Assembly: GCF_000195915.1 (NCBI RefSeq)
Contig: NC_002578.1
Location: 1,297,644-1,361,643, forward strand
Reading direction: 5' to 3'
From: Thermoplasma acidophilum DSM 1728
GTDB lineage: Archaea; Thermoplasmatota; Thermoplasmata; Thermoplasmatales; Thermoplasmataceae
DNA: 64,000 nt
Shown: positions 54,411 through 63,620 of the stretch, piece after piece
How the letters are laid out: each line of letters begins with the position of its first letter
Numbering within the stretch: the stretch's first letter is position 1
Position numbers and translations under genes: made by a program
The notes under the pieces: generated by a model
Seen by the model: the letters and a program-made list of their open reading frames with translations, nothing else
Database searches by the model: none
What the model was told of the DNA's origin: nothing

Positions 54411-54427
54411 CAGGAAACAGTTGCCTG
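54411..54427. promoter_or_regulatory. Near-perfect 17-bp palindrome before mevalonate 3-kinase
   Basis: CAGGAAAC-A-GTTGCCTG matches its reverse complement at seven of eight arm positions. It lies 11-27 nt before the mevalonate 3-kinase ATG, over the place where a leaderless promoter would be, so a repressor site is possible. Confidence 0.4.
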
Positions 54428-54437
54428 TATGATTGGC

Positions 54438-55394
54438 ATGACCTACAGATCAATAGGATCAACTGCTTATCCAACGATCGGCGTTGTTCTCCTGGGCGGG
54501 ATAGCAAATCCCGTCACGAGGACGCCGCTGCATACCTCGGCAGGGATAGCATACAGTGATTCCTGCGGATCGATAAGATCCGAGACCAGGATATACGCCG
54601 ATGAGGCTACGCACATATATTTCAATGGTACGGAATCGACAGATGACAATAGATCCGTGAGGCGTGTGCTTGATCGTTATTCAAGCGTCTTCGAGGAGGC
54701 GTTCGGTACGAAGACTGTTTCATATTCTTCACAGAACTTCGGCATACTGAGCGGCAGTTCCGATGCTGGAGCGGCATCGATAGGCGCAGCTATATTGGGC
54801 CTCAAACCCGATCTGGATCCGCACGATGTTGAAAATGACCTCAGGGCGGTCTCCGAAAGCGCAGGCAGGAGCCTCTTCGGCGGCTTAACAATAACTTGGA
54901 GCGATGGTTTCCATGCATATACGGAAAAGATTCTTGATCCTGAGGCATTCTCCGGGTATTCGATCGTTGCCTTCGCGTTTGACTATCAGAGAAATCCGTC
55001 CGATGTCATACACCAGAATATAGTGAGAAGCGATCTCTATCCGGCCAGGAAGAAGCATGCCGATGAACATGCGCACATGATCAAGGAGTACGCAAAGACA
55101 AACGACATAAAGGGCATATTTGATCTGGCCCAGGAAGATACAGAGGAATACCATTCCATACTTCGTGGCGTGGGCGTGAACGTGATAAGGGAGAACATGC
55201 AGAAGCTCATCAGTTACCTGAAGCTGATCAGGAAGGATTACTGGAATGCCTACATCGTGACCGGCGGAAGCAACGTCTACGTGGCTGTAGAAAGCGAGAA
55301 TGCAGATAGGCTGTTTTCGATCGAAAATACCTTCGGTTCAAAAAAGAAGATGCTCAGGATAGTTGGCGGTGCCTGGCATAGAAGACCAGAGTGA
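54438..55394 (+). CDS. Mevalonate 3-kinase
   Basis: The enzyme phosphorylates mevalonate at the 3-hydroxyl in the Thermoplasma version of the mevalonate pathway. The 318-residue protein from the ATG at 54438 (MTYRSIGSTAYPTIGVVLLG) matches, from memory, the crystallised T. acidophilum enzyme Ta1305. It is related to mevalonate diphosphate decarboxylase but lacks that activity: SGSSDAGAASIGAAILG is the GHMP phosphate loop, and EYHSILRGVGVNVI and YIVTGGSNVYVAVE are the C-terminal strands. Mevalonate 3-phosphate is then phosphorylated at position 5 and decarboxylated by other enzymes not in this window. The GGPP-synthase-like gene at 63621 uses the pathway's products. Confidence 0.93.
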   Translation: MTYRSIGSTAYPTIGVVLLGGIANPVTRTPLHTSAGIAYSDSCGSIRSETRIYADEATHIYFNGTESTDDNRSVRRVLDRYSSVFEEAFGTKTVSYSSQNFGILSGSSDAGAASIGAAILGLKPDLDPHDVENDLRAVSESAGRSLFGGLTITWSDGFHAYTEKILDPEAFSGYSIVAFAFDYQRNPSDVIHQNIVRSDLYPARKKHADEHAHMIKEYAKTNDIKGIFDLAQEDTEEYHSILRGVGVNVIRENMQKLISYLKLIRKDYWNAYIVTGGSNVYVAVESENADRLFSIENTFGSKKKMLRIVGGAWHRRPE

Positions 55395-55880
55395 TCATGC
55401 CCGTTCGAAGATCATATCGGAGATATCCTGAGGGAAATCAAGTACCCTTATGTATCTGTCCCCGGAGATATCCGTCGTGCTGTAAGCCAATTTGAACGGA
55501 TATCCTATCTCCCTGTCCGTGACAAAATACTGCCCTCCAAGCTGTGAGAATGCTTCGGAATGGCCGTCGCCCCTGTAGGGCATGGCTATGTTTTCCGTGA
55601 TATCAAAGAATTCCCGCAACCTCTTCTCCTGTACGGAGGGATCTATGACCACCATCGCTGCCCCAGCCATTATGGTATCTATGATGTCGTTCAACTTGCC
55701 AGAAAGATTTAGCACGATTATATCGAACATGTGGGAAAGATAGGTGTACTCAGCAGTGTTTATCACATGATGGTGAATCGCATCGTAGTCCACTACGAGT
55801 ACCTGATCCTGACCGAGAAGGCTCCTTACGGTCTCCGGATCGGATCGCCCATGCCTTATAGTGAGTGTATGTATCTGCAA
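55395..55880 (-). CDS. Unknown 161-residue protein
   Basis: The protein has 161 residues of mixed alpha/beta character: VLVVDYDAIHHHVINTAEY, then FDIIVLNLSGKLNDIIDTIMAGAAMVVID, which might be a piece of a barrel-like fold, and VTDREIGYPFKLAYSTTD. I do not recognise it. The start is TTG at 55880 with a TTTATA box about 28 nt upstream, so it looks leaderless. It is convergent with mevalonate 3-kinase. Confidence 0.6.
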   Translation of the reverse strand: MQIHTLTIRHGRSDPETVRSLLGQDQVLVVDYDAIHHHVINTAEYTYLSHMFDIIVLNLSGKLNDIIDTIMAGAAMVVIDPSVQEKRLREFFDITENIAMPYRGDGHSEAFSQLGGQYFVTDREIGYPFKLAYSTTDISGDRYIRVLDFPQDISDMIFERA

Positions 55881-55922
55881 CTATCCATCATATGTAACGA
55901 TTGATTTATACTTTTACATGAG

Positions 55923-55938
55923 AATACTTCACAGTATT
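55923..55938. promoter_or_regulatory. Inverted repeat between the unknown gene and UspA
   Basis: AATACT-TCAC-AGTATT is a perfect six-base inverted repeat just upstream of the TATA box of the 55395-55880 gene. It lies in the 200-bp AT-rich gap between divergent genes. Confidence 0.35.
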
Positions 55939-56078
55939 ATTTTTATTTTTTAATGATAATTCATTATTCTAGATCCAATGTTTAACGGATATTTTAAATA
56001 TACGCAGTATAATTATTAAAACAGCTGTATTTCCATAATTCCAAAAAGATTAAATATCATGCGTTCGTACTAGTATTG

Positions 56079-56897
56079 ATGTTTGAGATTCCTAGACCGT
56101 ATCTGATCAAATTCGATAGGATTGCAGTGCCGATGGCAGAGGGCAGAAGCTCCAGAAGAGTACTGCATATAGCCTTTGCCTTTGCATCCGCTATGGGATC
56201 AGAGATAACCGCGATCACGGTCAGGGATCAGGCAAAGGACATAACGTGGACGAACAAGATCACCGTTGTCACCAACGCATATAAGGAGGGTTTGAGCCAG
56301 AACATAAAGGTTGTGCCGAAGATTCTGACGAGCTCAGACGTAAAATCCGCATTGGTGGAGGAGCTGAATAGGCACTCGTATGACATAGTGATAATAGCAT
56401 CGGAGAAGAGATCCATAATAACGAGGATAACCTCAGGCCCTGTGTCCAACTACGTGATAAAGAAGTCGAATATACCAACCGCTCTGGTTTCGGTCAAGAC
56501 GCAGACCTTCCCGTACAAGACCATATACATACCGCTGAGTGAATCTGTAAACACAAGAGGTTCAGTGGCATTCGGCCTCTTCCTGAAGAAGGTGACCGGA
56601 GCAAAGGTCATATTCTCGGATCTCAGGGCCTTTGATCAGAACCCGACGCACAAGTTCAGCTACGTATTCGATTACATGAACGAGATAATAGAGAACTTCG
56701 GTGGGGACATAACGGTCAGGAAGGGAGGCACCAGCAGCGACCTTAAGGAGTCCATACTCTCAGAGGCTTCAAATGCAGATGCAGATGCACTCGTACTCGG
56801 CGTCAGATCCGGCCCTAATGGAAAGATAAGGGTTAGCAGCGAGATCAAGGATCTCATGAAAACTGGCGAATTTGACAGCATACTCTTCAAGAAGTGA
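56079..56897 (+). CDS. Tandem universal stress protein (UspA-like)
   Basis: The protein has 272 residues with two UspA-type domains (about 8-145 and 146-272). The first has FDRIAVPMAEGRSSRRVLHIA, DIVIIASEKRSIITRI and NYVIKKSNIPTALV; the second has KTIYIPLSESVNTRGSVAFGLFL and DALVLGVRSGPNGKI. The ATP-binding G-x2-G-x9-G-S/T pattern is only partly kept. A TTAAATA box centred near 56053 is 26 nt before the ATG, so the start is leaderless; a TTG one codon earlier is possible. Its stop lies one base from the kdpC stop on the other strand. Bacterial KdpD carries a Usp-like domain, so a link with potassium control is tempting but unproven. Confidence 0.85.
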   Translation: MFEIPRPYLIKFDRIAVPMAEGRSSRRVLHIAFAFASAMGSEITAITVRDQAKDITWTNKITVVTNAYKEGLSQNIKVVPKILTSSDVKSALVEELNRHSYDIVIIASEKRSIITRITSGPVSNYVIKKSNIPTALVSVKTQTFPYKTIYIPLSESVNTRGSVAFGLFLKKVTGAKVIFSDLRAFDQNPTHKFSYVFDYMNEIIENFGGDITVRKGGTSSDLKESILSEASNADADALVLGVRSGPNGKIRVSSEIKDLMKTGEFDSILFKK

Positions 56898-56898
56898 T

Positions 56899-57519
56899 TC
56901 AGATCTGAGACTGGCTTATGTATCCGCCTTTGAGCAGAAATTCCACGATGTCCACGTTGAGGCGCACAACGTTAACGTAATAGGAACCGAAGAATGGAAA
57001 GTTTTGGGTTTTCGTTGAGTTCACAAGGTTATACAGATACGAATAAAGATCGCTCACCGATAGATTTGTTATATTGTGGATCGCTATGCTTATCCTCGGA
57101 ATCTGTATGATCGCGCCCTGCAGCGGAATGCCGGGATCCAGCCCTGATCCGGAATAGGATATCATGGCGTATGGTATCTCGCTTATGTTTACACCTGGAT
57201 TCTCGCTGAGGAAACGGTGAAGGTACTTTTCAGTCAGGTTTAGCATTGCAGGATTTCCCAGCGAATAATCATAGGATCCGGATTCACTGAGGTTGTAATC
57301 TATTGCTGATGGCCTTGGATGGAAGAAGAATGATGAGTTGAATGCCTCGGCCAGGAGGTAGCTTCCATATATGTGACCATCGATCTCCACGGGTTGGCCC
57401 TCAGACTGGAATGGCAACGCATGTTCCGTTATCAGCGATGTTACGGTTGGATACACGAAACCCAGTATGAACAGAAACAGCACGGCGAATACCAATGCCT
57501 TAAGATATGATTTCACCAA
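56899..57519 (-). CDS. kdpC: Potassium-transporting ATPase subunit KdpC
   Basis: The protein has 206 residues with one N-terminal membrane helix (about 5-27). VEIDGHIYGSYLLAEAF, FHPRPSAIDY, then YSGSGLDPGIP are the KdpC marks. The domain stabilises the complex. It starts at a GTG that overlaps the kdpB stop. Confidence 0.9.
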   Translation of the reverse strand: MVKSYLKALVFAVLFLFILGFVYPTVTSLITEHALPFQSEGQPVEIDGHIYGSYLLAEAFNSSFFFHPRPSAIDYNLSESGSYDYSLGNPAMLNLTEKYLHRFLSENPGVNISEIPYAMISYSGSGLDPGIPLQGAIIQIPRISIAIHNITNLSVSDLYSYLYNLVNSTKTQNFPFFGSYYVNVVRLNVDIVEFLLKGGYISQSQI

Positions 57520-59510
57520 ACCACCCCCAGGGCAACAAGGAGCATATAGATCAGCTTGATGGCTATGAACGGTACAACGACACCACCGAGGCCGTATATC
57601 ATTATATTTCTCTTCAGCAGATCGGATATGGACGTTGGCTTGTATTTAACACCGCCAAGCGCCAGCGGTATGAGGAACACTATGATTATTGTGTTGAAAA
57701 TCAGCGCAGATGTTACCGCAACTATCGGATCGGTCAGATCCAGCACATTGACCATGGAAAGGCTTGGAAACATGTAGAAGATGGCAGGTATGATGACGAA
57801 GTACTTTGATATGTCGTTTGCTATGCTGAATGTTGTGAGAGCTCCTCTGGTTATTAGTATCTGCTTGCCCAGGAATATGACATCCATCAATTTTGTCGGG
57901 TTGCTGTCTAAATCGATCATATTGGCTGCTTCCTTTGCAGCCTGGGTTCCGTTGTTCATTGCAAGGCCAACGTCTGCCTTGGCAAGTGCGGGTGCATCGT
58001 TGGTGCCGTCCCCGACCATGGCAACCATCCTCTGCCTCTCCTTCTCCCTTATCACGACATTGTACTTGTCTATGGGTTTCGAATTGGCTATGTATTCATC
58101 AAGTCCGACCTGAGCAGATATGTACTGTGCCGTTACCTCATCATCTCCGGTGCACATGACCGTCTTTATATCCATGTTCTTTATTTCCGCTATCCTCTCC
58201 TTTATACCGGGCTTTATGAGATCCTGTAGCTCTATGACTCCTGCAAATTTGCCATTGTGTACCACAGGTATCGCAGTTCCACCCCTCATGGATATTTCCT
58301 TGCACAGTGCCTCTATGAACTCATCCGCAACGTGGAACTTCTCCTTGAGGGCGTGCAGCGATCCCTTTATTATGTAATCGCTATCAGATTCAAGCCCGCT
58401 GTACTTGGTTTCGGATGAGAACGGTATGAAACTGTAGCCTCTCAGATCCTCTTCCGACACGGTTATACCGTTGCTCCTAGCCAGATTCAGTATGGATATG
58501 CCCTCCTTCGTCTGGTCATAGAATGAGGCCAGTGCACACATCCTGTAGAACTCCTTATCGTCTACGCCTTTGTTCGGGTACATGCGAACTGCCTGGCGCT
58601 CCCCTATAGTTATCGTGCCCGTCTTGTCGAGTATTATAGTGTCTATGTCTCCGGCATTTTCTATGGCTCTTCCGCTCTTGGCTATTATGTTGTATTCTGA
58701 AACCTTGTTTATAGCGGCTATTCCAATCGCAGGAAGGAGCGCCCCTATGGTTGTGGGTATGAGCGCTATGAGCAGGACTATCAGCATCATCACATTGGCT
58801 GTTCTGCCGTAGTAATGGGATATGGAGAATATTGAAGCAGTTATGATCAGGAATATGAGGGTCAGGCCCGACAGAAAGACGGTTAGCGCTATCTCATTGG
58901 GAGTCTTCTCCCTCGTTGCCCTGTTAACCAGATCGATCATCTTGTCTATGAAGGTGCTCCCAGGATCGGCGGTTGCCCTTATCTTTATCTTATCGGTGAC
59001 GAGCCTGGTGGAACCTGTTACGGTGTCGCCGATGACCTTCATCACGGCCCTTGATTCACCAGTTACATTTGATTCGTCGACGTATCCCGAACCTTCGATA
59101 ACCTCGCCGTCTATGGGTATGATCTCGTCACGGTAGACCACTATGATGTCACCCTTGCGCAGATCCGTTGACTTCACATCAACAGGATTGCCGTCCCTGA
59201 TCACATGTGCAGTCACTTCAGTCTTGAATTTCTTAAGCGAATCCGTTATGGCCTTGCTCTTGCCCTCTGACATGGCCGTGCTCATGCTGGAGAAGAACAC
59301 CGTAAGAAAGAGAAGAATTACAACTGCAAGGTAGAACTGAAGGTATGTGGTGGACGATGGCACACCGAAGAAGCCTGGGAATGCGTATATGAAGACGGAG
59401 AGAAAGAGGGACATCTCCGTAAGGAACATGACAGGGTTATGGATTATGACGTCCGGCCTCATGTTCTTAAGCGTAAGCAGAAATTCCTCATACACCTTCA
59501 TGAAGTTCAA
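57513..59510 (-). CDS. kdpB: Potassium-transporting P-type ATPase KdpB
   Basis: This is the catalytic subunit, 665 residues. P-type marks: phosphatase loop TGES, phosphorylation site DKTGTITIG with the aspartate near residue 295, and VGDGTNDAPALAKADVG in the hinge. It drives high-affinity K+ uptake with KdpA. The start is a TTG at 59510 with GGAGG seven bases upstream, or an ATG three codons later at 59501. Confidence 0.94.
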   Translation of the reverse strand: MNFMKVYEEFLLTLKNMRPDVIIHNPVMFLTEMSLFLSVFIYAFPGFFGVPSSTTYLQFYLAVVILLFLTVFFSSMSTAMSEGKSKAITDSLKKFKTEVTAHVIRDGNPVDVKSTDLRKGDIIVVYRDEIIPIDGEVIEGSGYVDESNVTGESRAVMKVIGDTVTGSTRLVTDKIKIRATADPGSTFIDKMIDLVNRATREKTPNEIALTVFLSGLTLIFLIITASIFSISHYYGRTANVMMLIVLLIALIPTTIGALLPAIGIAAINKVSEYNIIAKSGRAIENAGDIDTIILDKTGTITIGERQAVRMYPNKGVDDKEFYRMCALASFYDQTKEGISILNLARSNGITVSEEDLRGYSFIPFSSETKYSGLESDSDYIIKGSLHALKEKFHVADEFIEALCKEISMRGGTAIPVVHNGKFAGVIELQDLIKPGIKERIAEIKNMDIKTVMCTGDDEVTAQYISAQVGLDEYIANSKPIDKYNVVIREKERQRMVAMVGDGTNDAPALAKADVGLAMNNGTQAAKEAANMIDLDSNPTKLMDVIFLGKQILITRGALTTFSIANDISKYFVIIPAIFYMFPSLSMVNVLDLTDPIVAVTSALIFNTIIIVFLIPLALGGVKYKPTSISDLLKRNIMIYGLGGVVVPFIAIKLIYMLLVALGVVW

Positions 59511-61264
59511 ACCATCGCCTCCAGTATGAGGTTGAAATCATGGGCCCATGATAGGAGCGGGCCAAGAACTATTATGGGGAAGTATGAAAGAAGCCCGATC
59601 AGGATCATGGCCGCTATGAGCAGCACGCCGAATATCCAGTTGCTCGTATCTATCGATCTGTAGTACTGTGCCTTGGCTTTCTTTACAGAGAAGGACTGCG
59701 CTATGATCAGCTGGAATGCCATCAGCAGGTACCTGCCCAGCAGCATGAGAACGCCATCAAGATAGTTGAAGAACGGCTGATTCGTAATGAAGCCGCCCAT
59801 CTCCGATCCATTGTTTGATGCCGCTGAGGCAAATTCGTAAAGAAGTTCCGTTATCCTCGATGATTCGGGATTTACGAATGATGACATGAGATGTGGTATC
59901 ATCAGAGTTATGCCCAGCGGTATGACCACAAGCAGGGGATGCGTTATGAGGGAAAGCGTTGAATACTTTATCTCCTTTGAACTTATTCTCAGGCTCATTA
60001 TCTCTGGCAGCTTTCCAACCATGAGCGATGCTATGAACACTGTGAATATTATGTACATGAAGATATTCAGTACGCCAGTTCCAACACCGCCAAGCGGATC
60101 GTTAAGCAGCAGGCCTATCAATACGCCGATTATCCCTGCTGGCGTGTATGAAACGAGGGCAGCATTGGATGCACCGGTCGATGTGATTGTCGCACCAACT
60201 GCGAATATCGTGCTCTGCGATATTCCTATGGCTGTTTCCTTTCCAACCATGTTGCCTGTGTAATATCCAAGGTGCAGGAATGGAACACCAGCAAATTCTC
60301 CAAAGAAGGCAAACAGGGCATCGAAAATGAAGAAGAACATGACGACCCAGTAGAGCATGCGGCCAAATTTTCTGTCTCCGAATACAATGCCAAGCGAGAT
60401 CAGCGATGCCAGTGGAATTATAACGAAGGATACGAATTCCACGAGGTTCGTGAACCAGTCCGGATTTTCAAATGGGTATGCGGCATTTGCTCCATAGAAT
60501 CCACCACCGTTGGTCCCTATGTTCTTAATGGCTTCCAGCGTTGCAACAGGGCCCAGTGGGATATTGTATACCTTATTTGTCAGAAATGCGTTGACCGTGA
60601 TGTACCTCTGCATGGTTTCAGGTATCCCTGCAAGGATCAGGATAACGGTCAAGATGACGGTCAGCGGAAGTATGAGATCAAATATCGAAACGAGGAAGTC
60701 ATGGTAGAAATTGCCTATATTTCCAGTATCCGTTCTTATACCTCTCACGAATGCCATGGAAGCTGCAAATCCAGTGCCGGCAGACAGGAACATCAGGCCG
60801 GTGATCACAAAGGTCTGGCTGAAGTATGAAAGCCTCATGGGATTTGAATAATGCTGCAGATTCGTGTTTGTCAGGAAGCTGACCACGGTGTTGAAATCAA
60901 GCGAGGGAGACATGCCCACCGTGTCATATGAAAAGGGAAGGTACTTCTGAAACATTATCACAAGAAATGATATTAGACCTGCAAAAAAATTAAAGAGGAG
61001 AAGATTTATGAAATATTCTTTGAAGGTCATGCCATGATCCGGCGATTCCCCGATCATTCTCTCGAAGAATGATATGATGCGGCCTGTTATCTTTGAGAAA
61101 ACGGTTTTCTCATCTAAGTATATCTTTGCAATGTGGAATGAGAGTATGTAAGCTAAGACAGATGCTATTATCAGATATATCAGTATTATGATAACTCCTG
61201 AAACGGCTCTTTCGGCAACAAAGAACTTGGCCCAGAAATAAGCTTCATACTCAATCAAATTCAT
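59507..61264 (-). CDS. kdpA: Potassium channel-like subunit KdpA
   Basis: The protein has 585 residues with about ten membrane segments. It has four pore-loop-like repeats with selectivity regions such as NGGGFYGANAAYPF, TGASNAALVSYTP and NNGSEMGGF. It carries potassium across the membrane. Its ATG overlaps the kdpF stop (ATGA). Confidence 0.94.
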   Translation of the reverse strand: MNLIEYEAYFWAKFFVAERAVSGVIIILIYLIIASVLAYILSFHIAKIYLDEKTVFSKITGRIISFFERMIGESPDHGMTFKEYFINLLLFNFFAGLISFLVIMFQKYLPFSYDTVGMSPSLDFNTVVSFLTNTNLQHYSNPMRLSYFSQTFVITGLMFLSAGTGFAASMAFVRGIRTDTGNIGNFYHDFLVSIFDLILPLTVILTVILILAGIPETMQRYITVNAFLTNKVYNIPLGPVATLEAIKNIGTNGGGFYGANAAYPFENPDWFTNLVEFVSFVIIPLASLISLGIVFGDRKFGRMLYWVVMFFFIFDALFAFFGEFAGVPFLHLGYYTGNMVGKETAIGISQSTIFAVGATITSTGASNAALVSYTPAGIIGVLIGLLLNDPLGGVGTGVLNIFMYIIFTVFIASLMVGKLPEIMSLRISSKEIKYSTLSLITHPLLVVIPLGITLMIPHLMSSFVNPESSRITELLYEFASAASNNGSEMGGFITNQPFFNYLDGVLMLLGRYLLMAFQLIIAQSFSVKKAKAQYYRSIDTSNWIFGVLLIAAMILIGLLSYFPIIVLGPLLSWAHDFNLILEAMV

Positions 61265-61350
61265 ATCTTTTCTGCCTCTAATATCGTGTAAAGCAGGTAT
61301 ATTGCCATGATTAGAACCAGAACTGAAAGCAATATGATCGAGGCTTCCAT
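61261..61350 (-). CDS. kdpF: Small Kdp subunit KdpF
   Basis: This is a 29-residue single membrane helix (MEASIILLSVLVLIMAIYLL and onward) ending in ATGA, which overlaps the kdpA start. Its size, hydrophobic nature and position are those of KdpF. A TATA-like box lies about 26 nt upstream. Confidence 0.8.
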   Translation of the reverse strand: MEASIILLSVLVLIMAIYLLYTILEAEKI

Positions 61351-61370
61351 TTTTCAGTTTAATTCTATAA

Positions 61371-61381
61371 CAATATTAATA
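61371..61381 (-). promoter_or_regulatory. Likely TATA box of the kdp operon
   Basis: TATTAATATTG on the minus strand, centred about 26 nt before the kdpF ATG, fits a leaderless kdpFABC transcript. No KdpD/KdpE-like sensor pair is seen in the window. Confidence 0.45.
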
Positions 61382-61499
61382 ATTTACTCTCTTTCTTTGA
61401 TTTACTAAAAATTTGACGCGCTCAACTGATGGCCATTTTCGTCATGGAACATTGCATTCTGATGCCAGCATAGATAGATCCAGGAATCTTTTCATTCCA

Positions 61500-63047
61500 T
61501 TACGATGATAGCCTCTTCGCGACGTATGGCCCTAAATCTTCATAGCCCCTCTTTCTGAAATACTCCCTGACGCCTATGCCAGATATGACCAGTATCCTGT
61601 GGAGACCCTCTTCAAGCGTGATGCGCTCAGCCTCCTGCACAAGCCTATTGCCGAAGCCACGATGCTGCCATTCATCCTCTTCATGCCTCCCCACAGGAAC
61701 TTCCTGGCCGAATACCTTCAGCTCCCGTATTATAGCAGTATTCATGACCTCCTGCCTGTGTGCCCTGTCCGAAGGTATTCTCAACCTCACGAATCCGATT
61801 ATTCTGTTGCTTTCTGTGACGTATGATATGAAGTATTCCTTGCCTCCTCCGGCATTATAGCCTTCAACTTTGAGGATCACATTTTCTTCCTTCACTGTGC
61901 CGTGGCCTATTTCCCTATACCTTATCTCGCCGGTCTTTATGCCCTCCTCTCTCATCCTTCGTTCCACTAGATTTCTTATGTCGGATCTCTTCACACCGGC
62001 AACTATGAACTGCACCGGAATATCCCTCTGTATCCTCTGGATCCTTATCCAGTCAGGCATTCTACGCATGAATTCCACGATGAGATCGACCGTTTCTGCG
62101 GTCGTGTATGGCCTGTACTTTCCGTTCTTCCACAGATTGTAAAGGCCGGTACCCTGCGTTACGAGCGTTGGGTATATCTTGAGCATGTCCGGCTTGAATC
62201 TCTCATCGTTTATCATGAGATCGAAGGATTTCAGGTCTTTTTCAAAGCTTGAACCATACATCCCTGGCATGATGTGGTAGACGATCTTCAGGCCTGCATC
62301 CCTTGCAAGCTGCGTGGATCTTGCTATGTCCGCCACGGTATGCCCACGGTTGTTTATGGCCAGAATCCTGTCATCAATGTTCTGTACACCAAGCTCTACC
62401 TTGGTTGTCCCATAGGCCAGAGCTTCATCTATCTCGCGCTCGAAGAACCAATCCGGCTTGGTCTCTACGGTCAGGCCTATGCACCTGTGCCTGCTGGTTT
62501 CATTGATCCTTATCGATTCCTCTAGGCTGTTTCCAATCGAACCGTTCATGGCGTCTAGGCATCCCTTGACAAAATTCCTCTGGTATGCCGGGTCCCTGGC
62601 TGTGAACGTCCCACCCATTATGATGAGATCGATCTTTGAGGTGTCGTGCCCTATTGTTTCCAGCTGCTTTATTCTGTTAAATGTCTCCATGTATGGATCG
62701 TAGGCATTGTTCCTACCCCTGAGTGCTGCCGGCTCATAGCCTGTATACGACTGGGGAGAATTGTTGTCAACGCCTCCCGGACAGAATATGCATTTACCAT
62801 GGGGGCACCTCTCCGGGGAGGTCATGGCCGCAACGACAGCCACACCCGATATGGTTCTGGTCGGCTTTCTTCGTAATATCTTCTTTACGTCCTCGCTGAA
62901 ATTGAATGAGTTCAGGATTTCCACATCGCTCGGGACGTAGTCAAGGCCATACTTCTTCGATAGCTCGAGCTTAACGTCTTCCAGATCCTCCTTATCCTTT
63001 ATCTGGCCTGAAAGTAGAACGTCCCGCATCTCTTCGAAGAAATCCAT
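61500..63047 (-). CDS. elp3: Elp3-like tRNA uridine modification enzyme (radical SAM plus GNAT)
   Basis: The protein has 515 residues and makes cm5U-type groups at U34. The radical SAM site is C81-x4-C86-x2-C89 (CPHGKCIFCPGG), with LDAMNGS and GVQNIDDRILAINNRGHTVADI, then a C-terminal GNAT acetyl-CoA domain (about 375-515) with HRGFGNRLVQEAERI. A stand-alone Elp3 is usual in archaea. It is transcribed toward the kdp genes with about 150 nt of spacer. Confidence 0.93.
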   Translation of the reverse strand: MDFFEEMRDVLLSGQIKDKEDLEDVKLELSKKYGLDYVPSDVEILNSFNFSEDVKKILRRKPTRTISGVAVVAAMTSPERCPHGKCIFCPGGVDNNSPQSYTGYEPAALRGRNNAYDPYMETFNRIKQLETIGHDTSKIDLIIMGGTFTARDPAYQRNFVKGCLDAMNGSIGNSLEESIRINETSRHRCIGLTVETKPDWFFEREIDEALAYGTTKVELGVQNIDDRILAINNRGHTVADIARSTQLARDAGLKIVYHIMPGMYGSSFEKDLKSFDLMINDERFKPDMLKIYPTLVTQGTGLYNLWKNGKYRPYTTAETVDLIVEFMRRMPDWIRIQRIQRDIPVQFIVAGVKRSDIRNLVERRMREEGIKTGEIRYREIGHGTVKEENVILKVEGYNAGGGKEYFISYVTESNRIIGFVRLRIPSDRAHRQEVMNTAIIRELKVFGQEVPVGRHEEDEWQHRGFGNRLVQEAERITLEEGLHRILVISGIGVREYFRKRGYEDLGPYVAKRLSS

Positions 63048-63176
63048 ATTGGGTTTATTTAAGATCGATAATTATGATTTTCCATTGGAATAGAATTTAG
63101 TTCGATGCTTGCGGAAGACCCAATGCAGCCGTATTCATAATGCGGCAAACGCATCATAGTGTTCACAATGGAATCA

Positions 63177-63200
63177 TGCCCAATGATAGCGAAATGGGCA
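63177..63200. repeat. Inverted repeat in the intergenic gap
   Basis: TGCCCA and TGGGCA are six-base arms around a 12-nt spacer. The gap at 63048-63263 also has TGCG/CGCA around a five-nt loop at 63141-63153. No gene is seen here; it may hold promoters of the divergent genes. Confidence 0.35.
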
Positions 63201-63263
63201 TATTTTAAAGACATAATATAGAAAAATTAATTAATATCCTATGTCATACATTCTGACGATGAT

Positions 63264-63482
63264 ATGTCGGACGATGGGGTGAAATTCCCTGCATTGCTCA
63301 TCTCCACGGCGCTTGTGTTGTGGATACTAAACGCTCTTGGATACCTCACCGTTTCCATTGGTGGTAGCAACAAGCTTAACATCGGATTCACCTCCGGCCT
63401 GATCCTTCTACTGATTGCAACTTGGTTACTATTAGCCTCAAGAAAGAATTTCAGCATGCATGATCCCAAGGATGGTATTTGA
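63264..63482 (+). CDS. Small two-helix membrane protein
   Basis: The protein has 72 residues with two hydrophobic segments (about 9-29 and 39-59) linked by a short loop and a polar tail (MHDPKDGI). A TATA-like TTAATTAATA lies about 33 nt before the ATG. I do not recognise it. It is separated by 138 nt from the isoprenoid gene. Confidence 0.55.
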   Translation: MSDDGVKFPALLISTALVLWILNALGYLTVSIGGSNKLNIGFTSGLILLLIATWLLLASRKNFSMHDPKDGI

Positions 63483-63620
63483 TTTTTTGAATATCAGATA
63501 GCTTCTAATTTGGATTCATAAACAGATCCACAGAAAGTACAATCGATGAATTCTCAAGATAAAAGCCAATTTCTGAATGCTGGAAAAACATTTTTAACAT
63601 GACGCGCTATACTCACGAAA

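Noticed and set aside
60272-60829. 185-codon plus-strand frame across kdpA
   Set aside because: It is antisense to a well-conserved gene and shows no protein-like pattern of its own.
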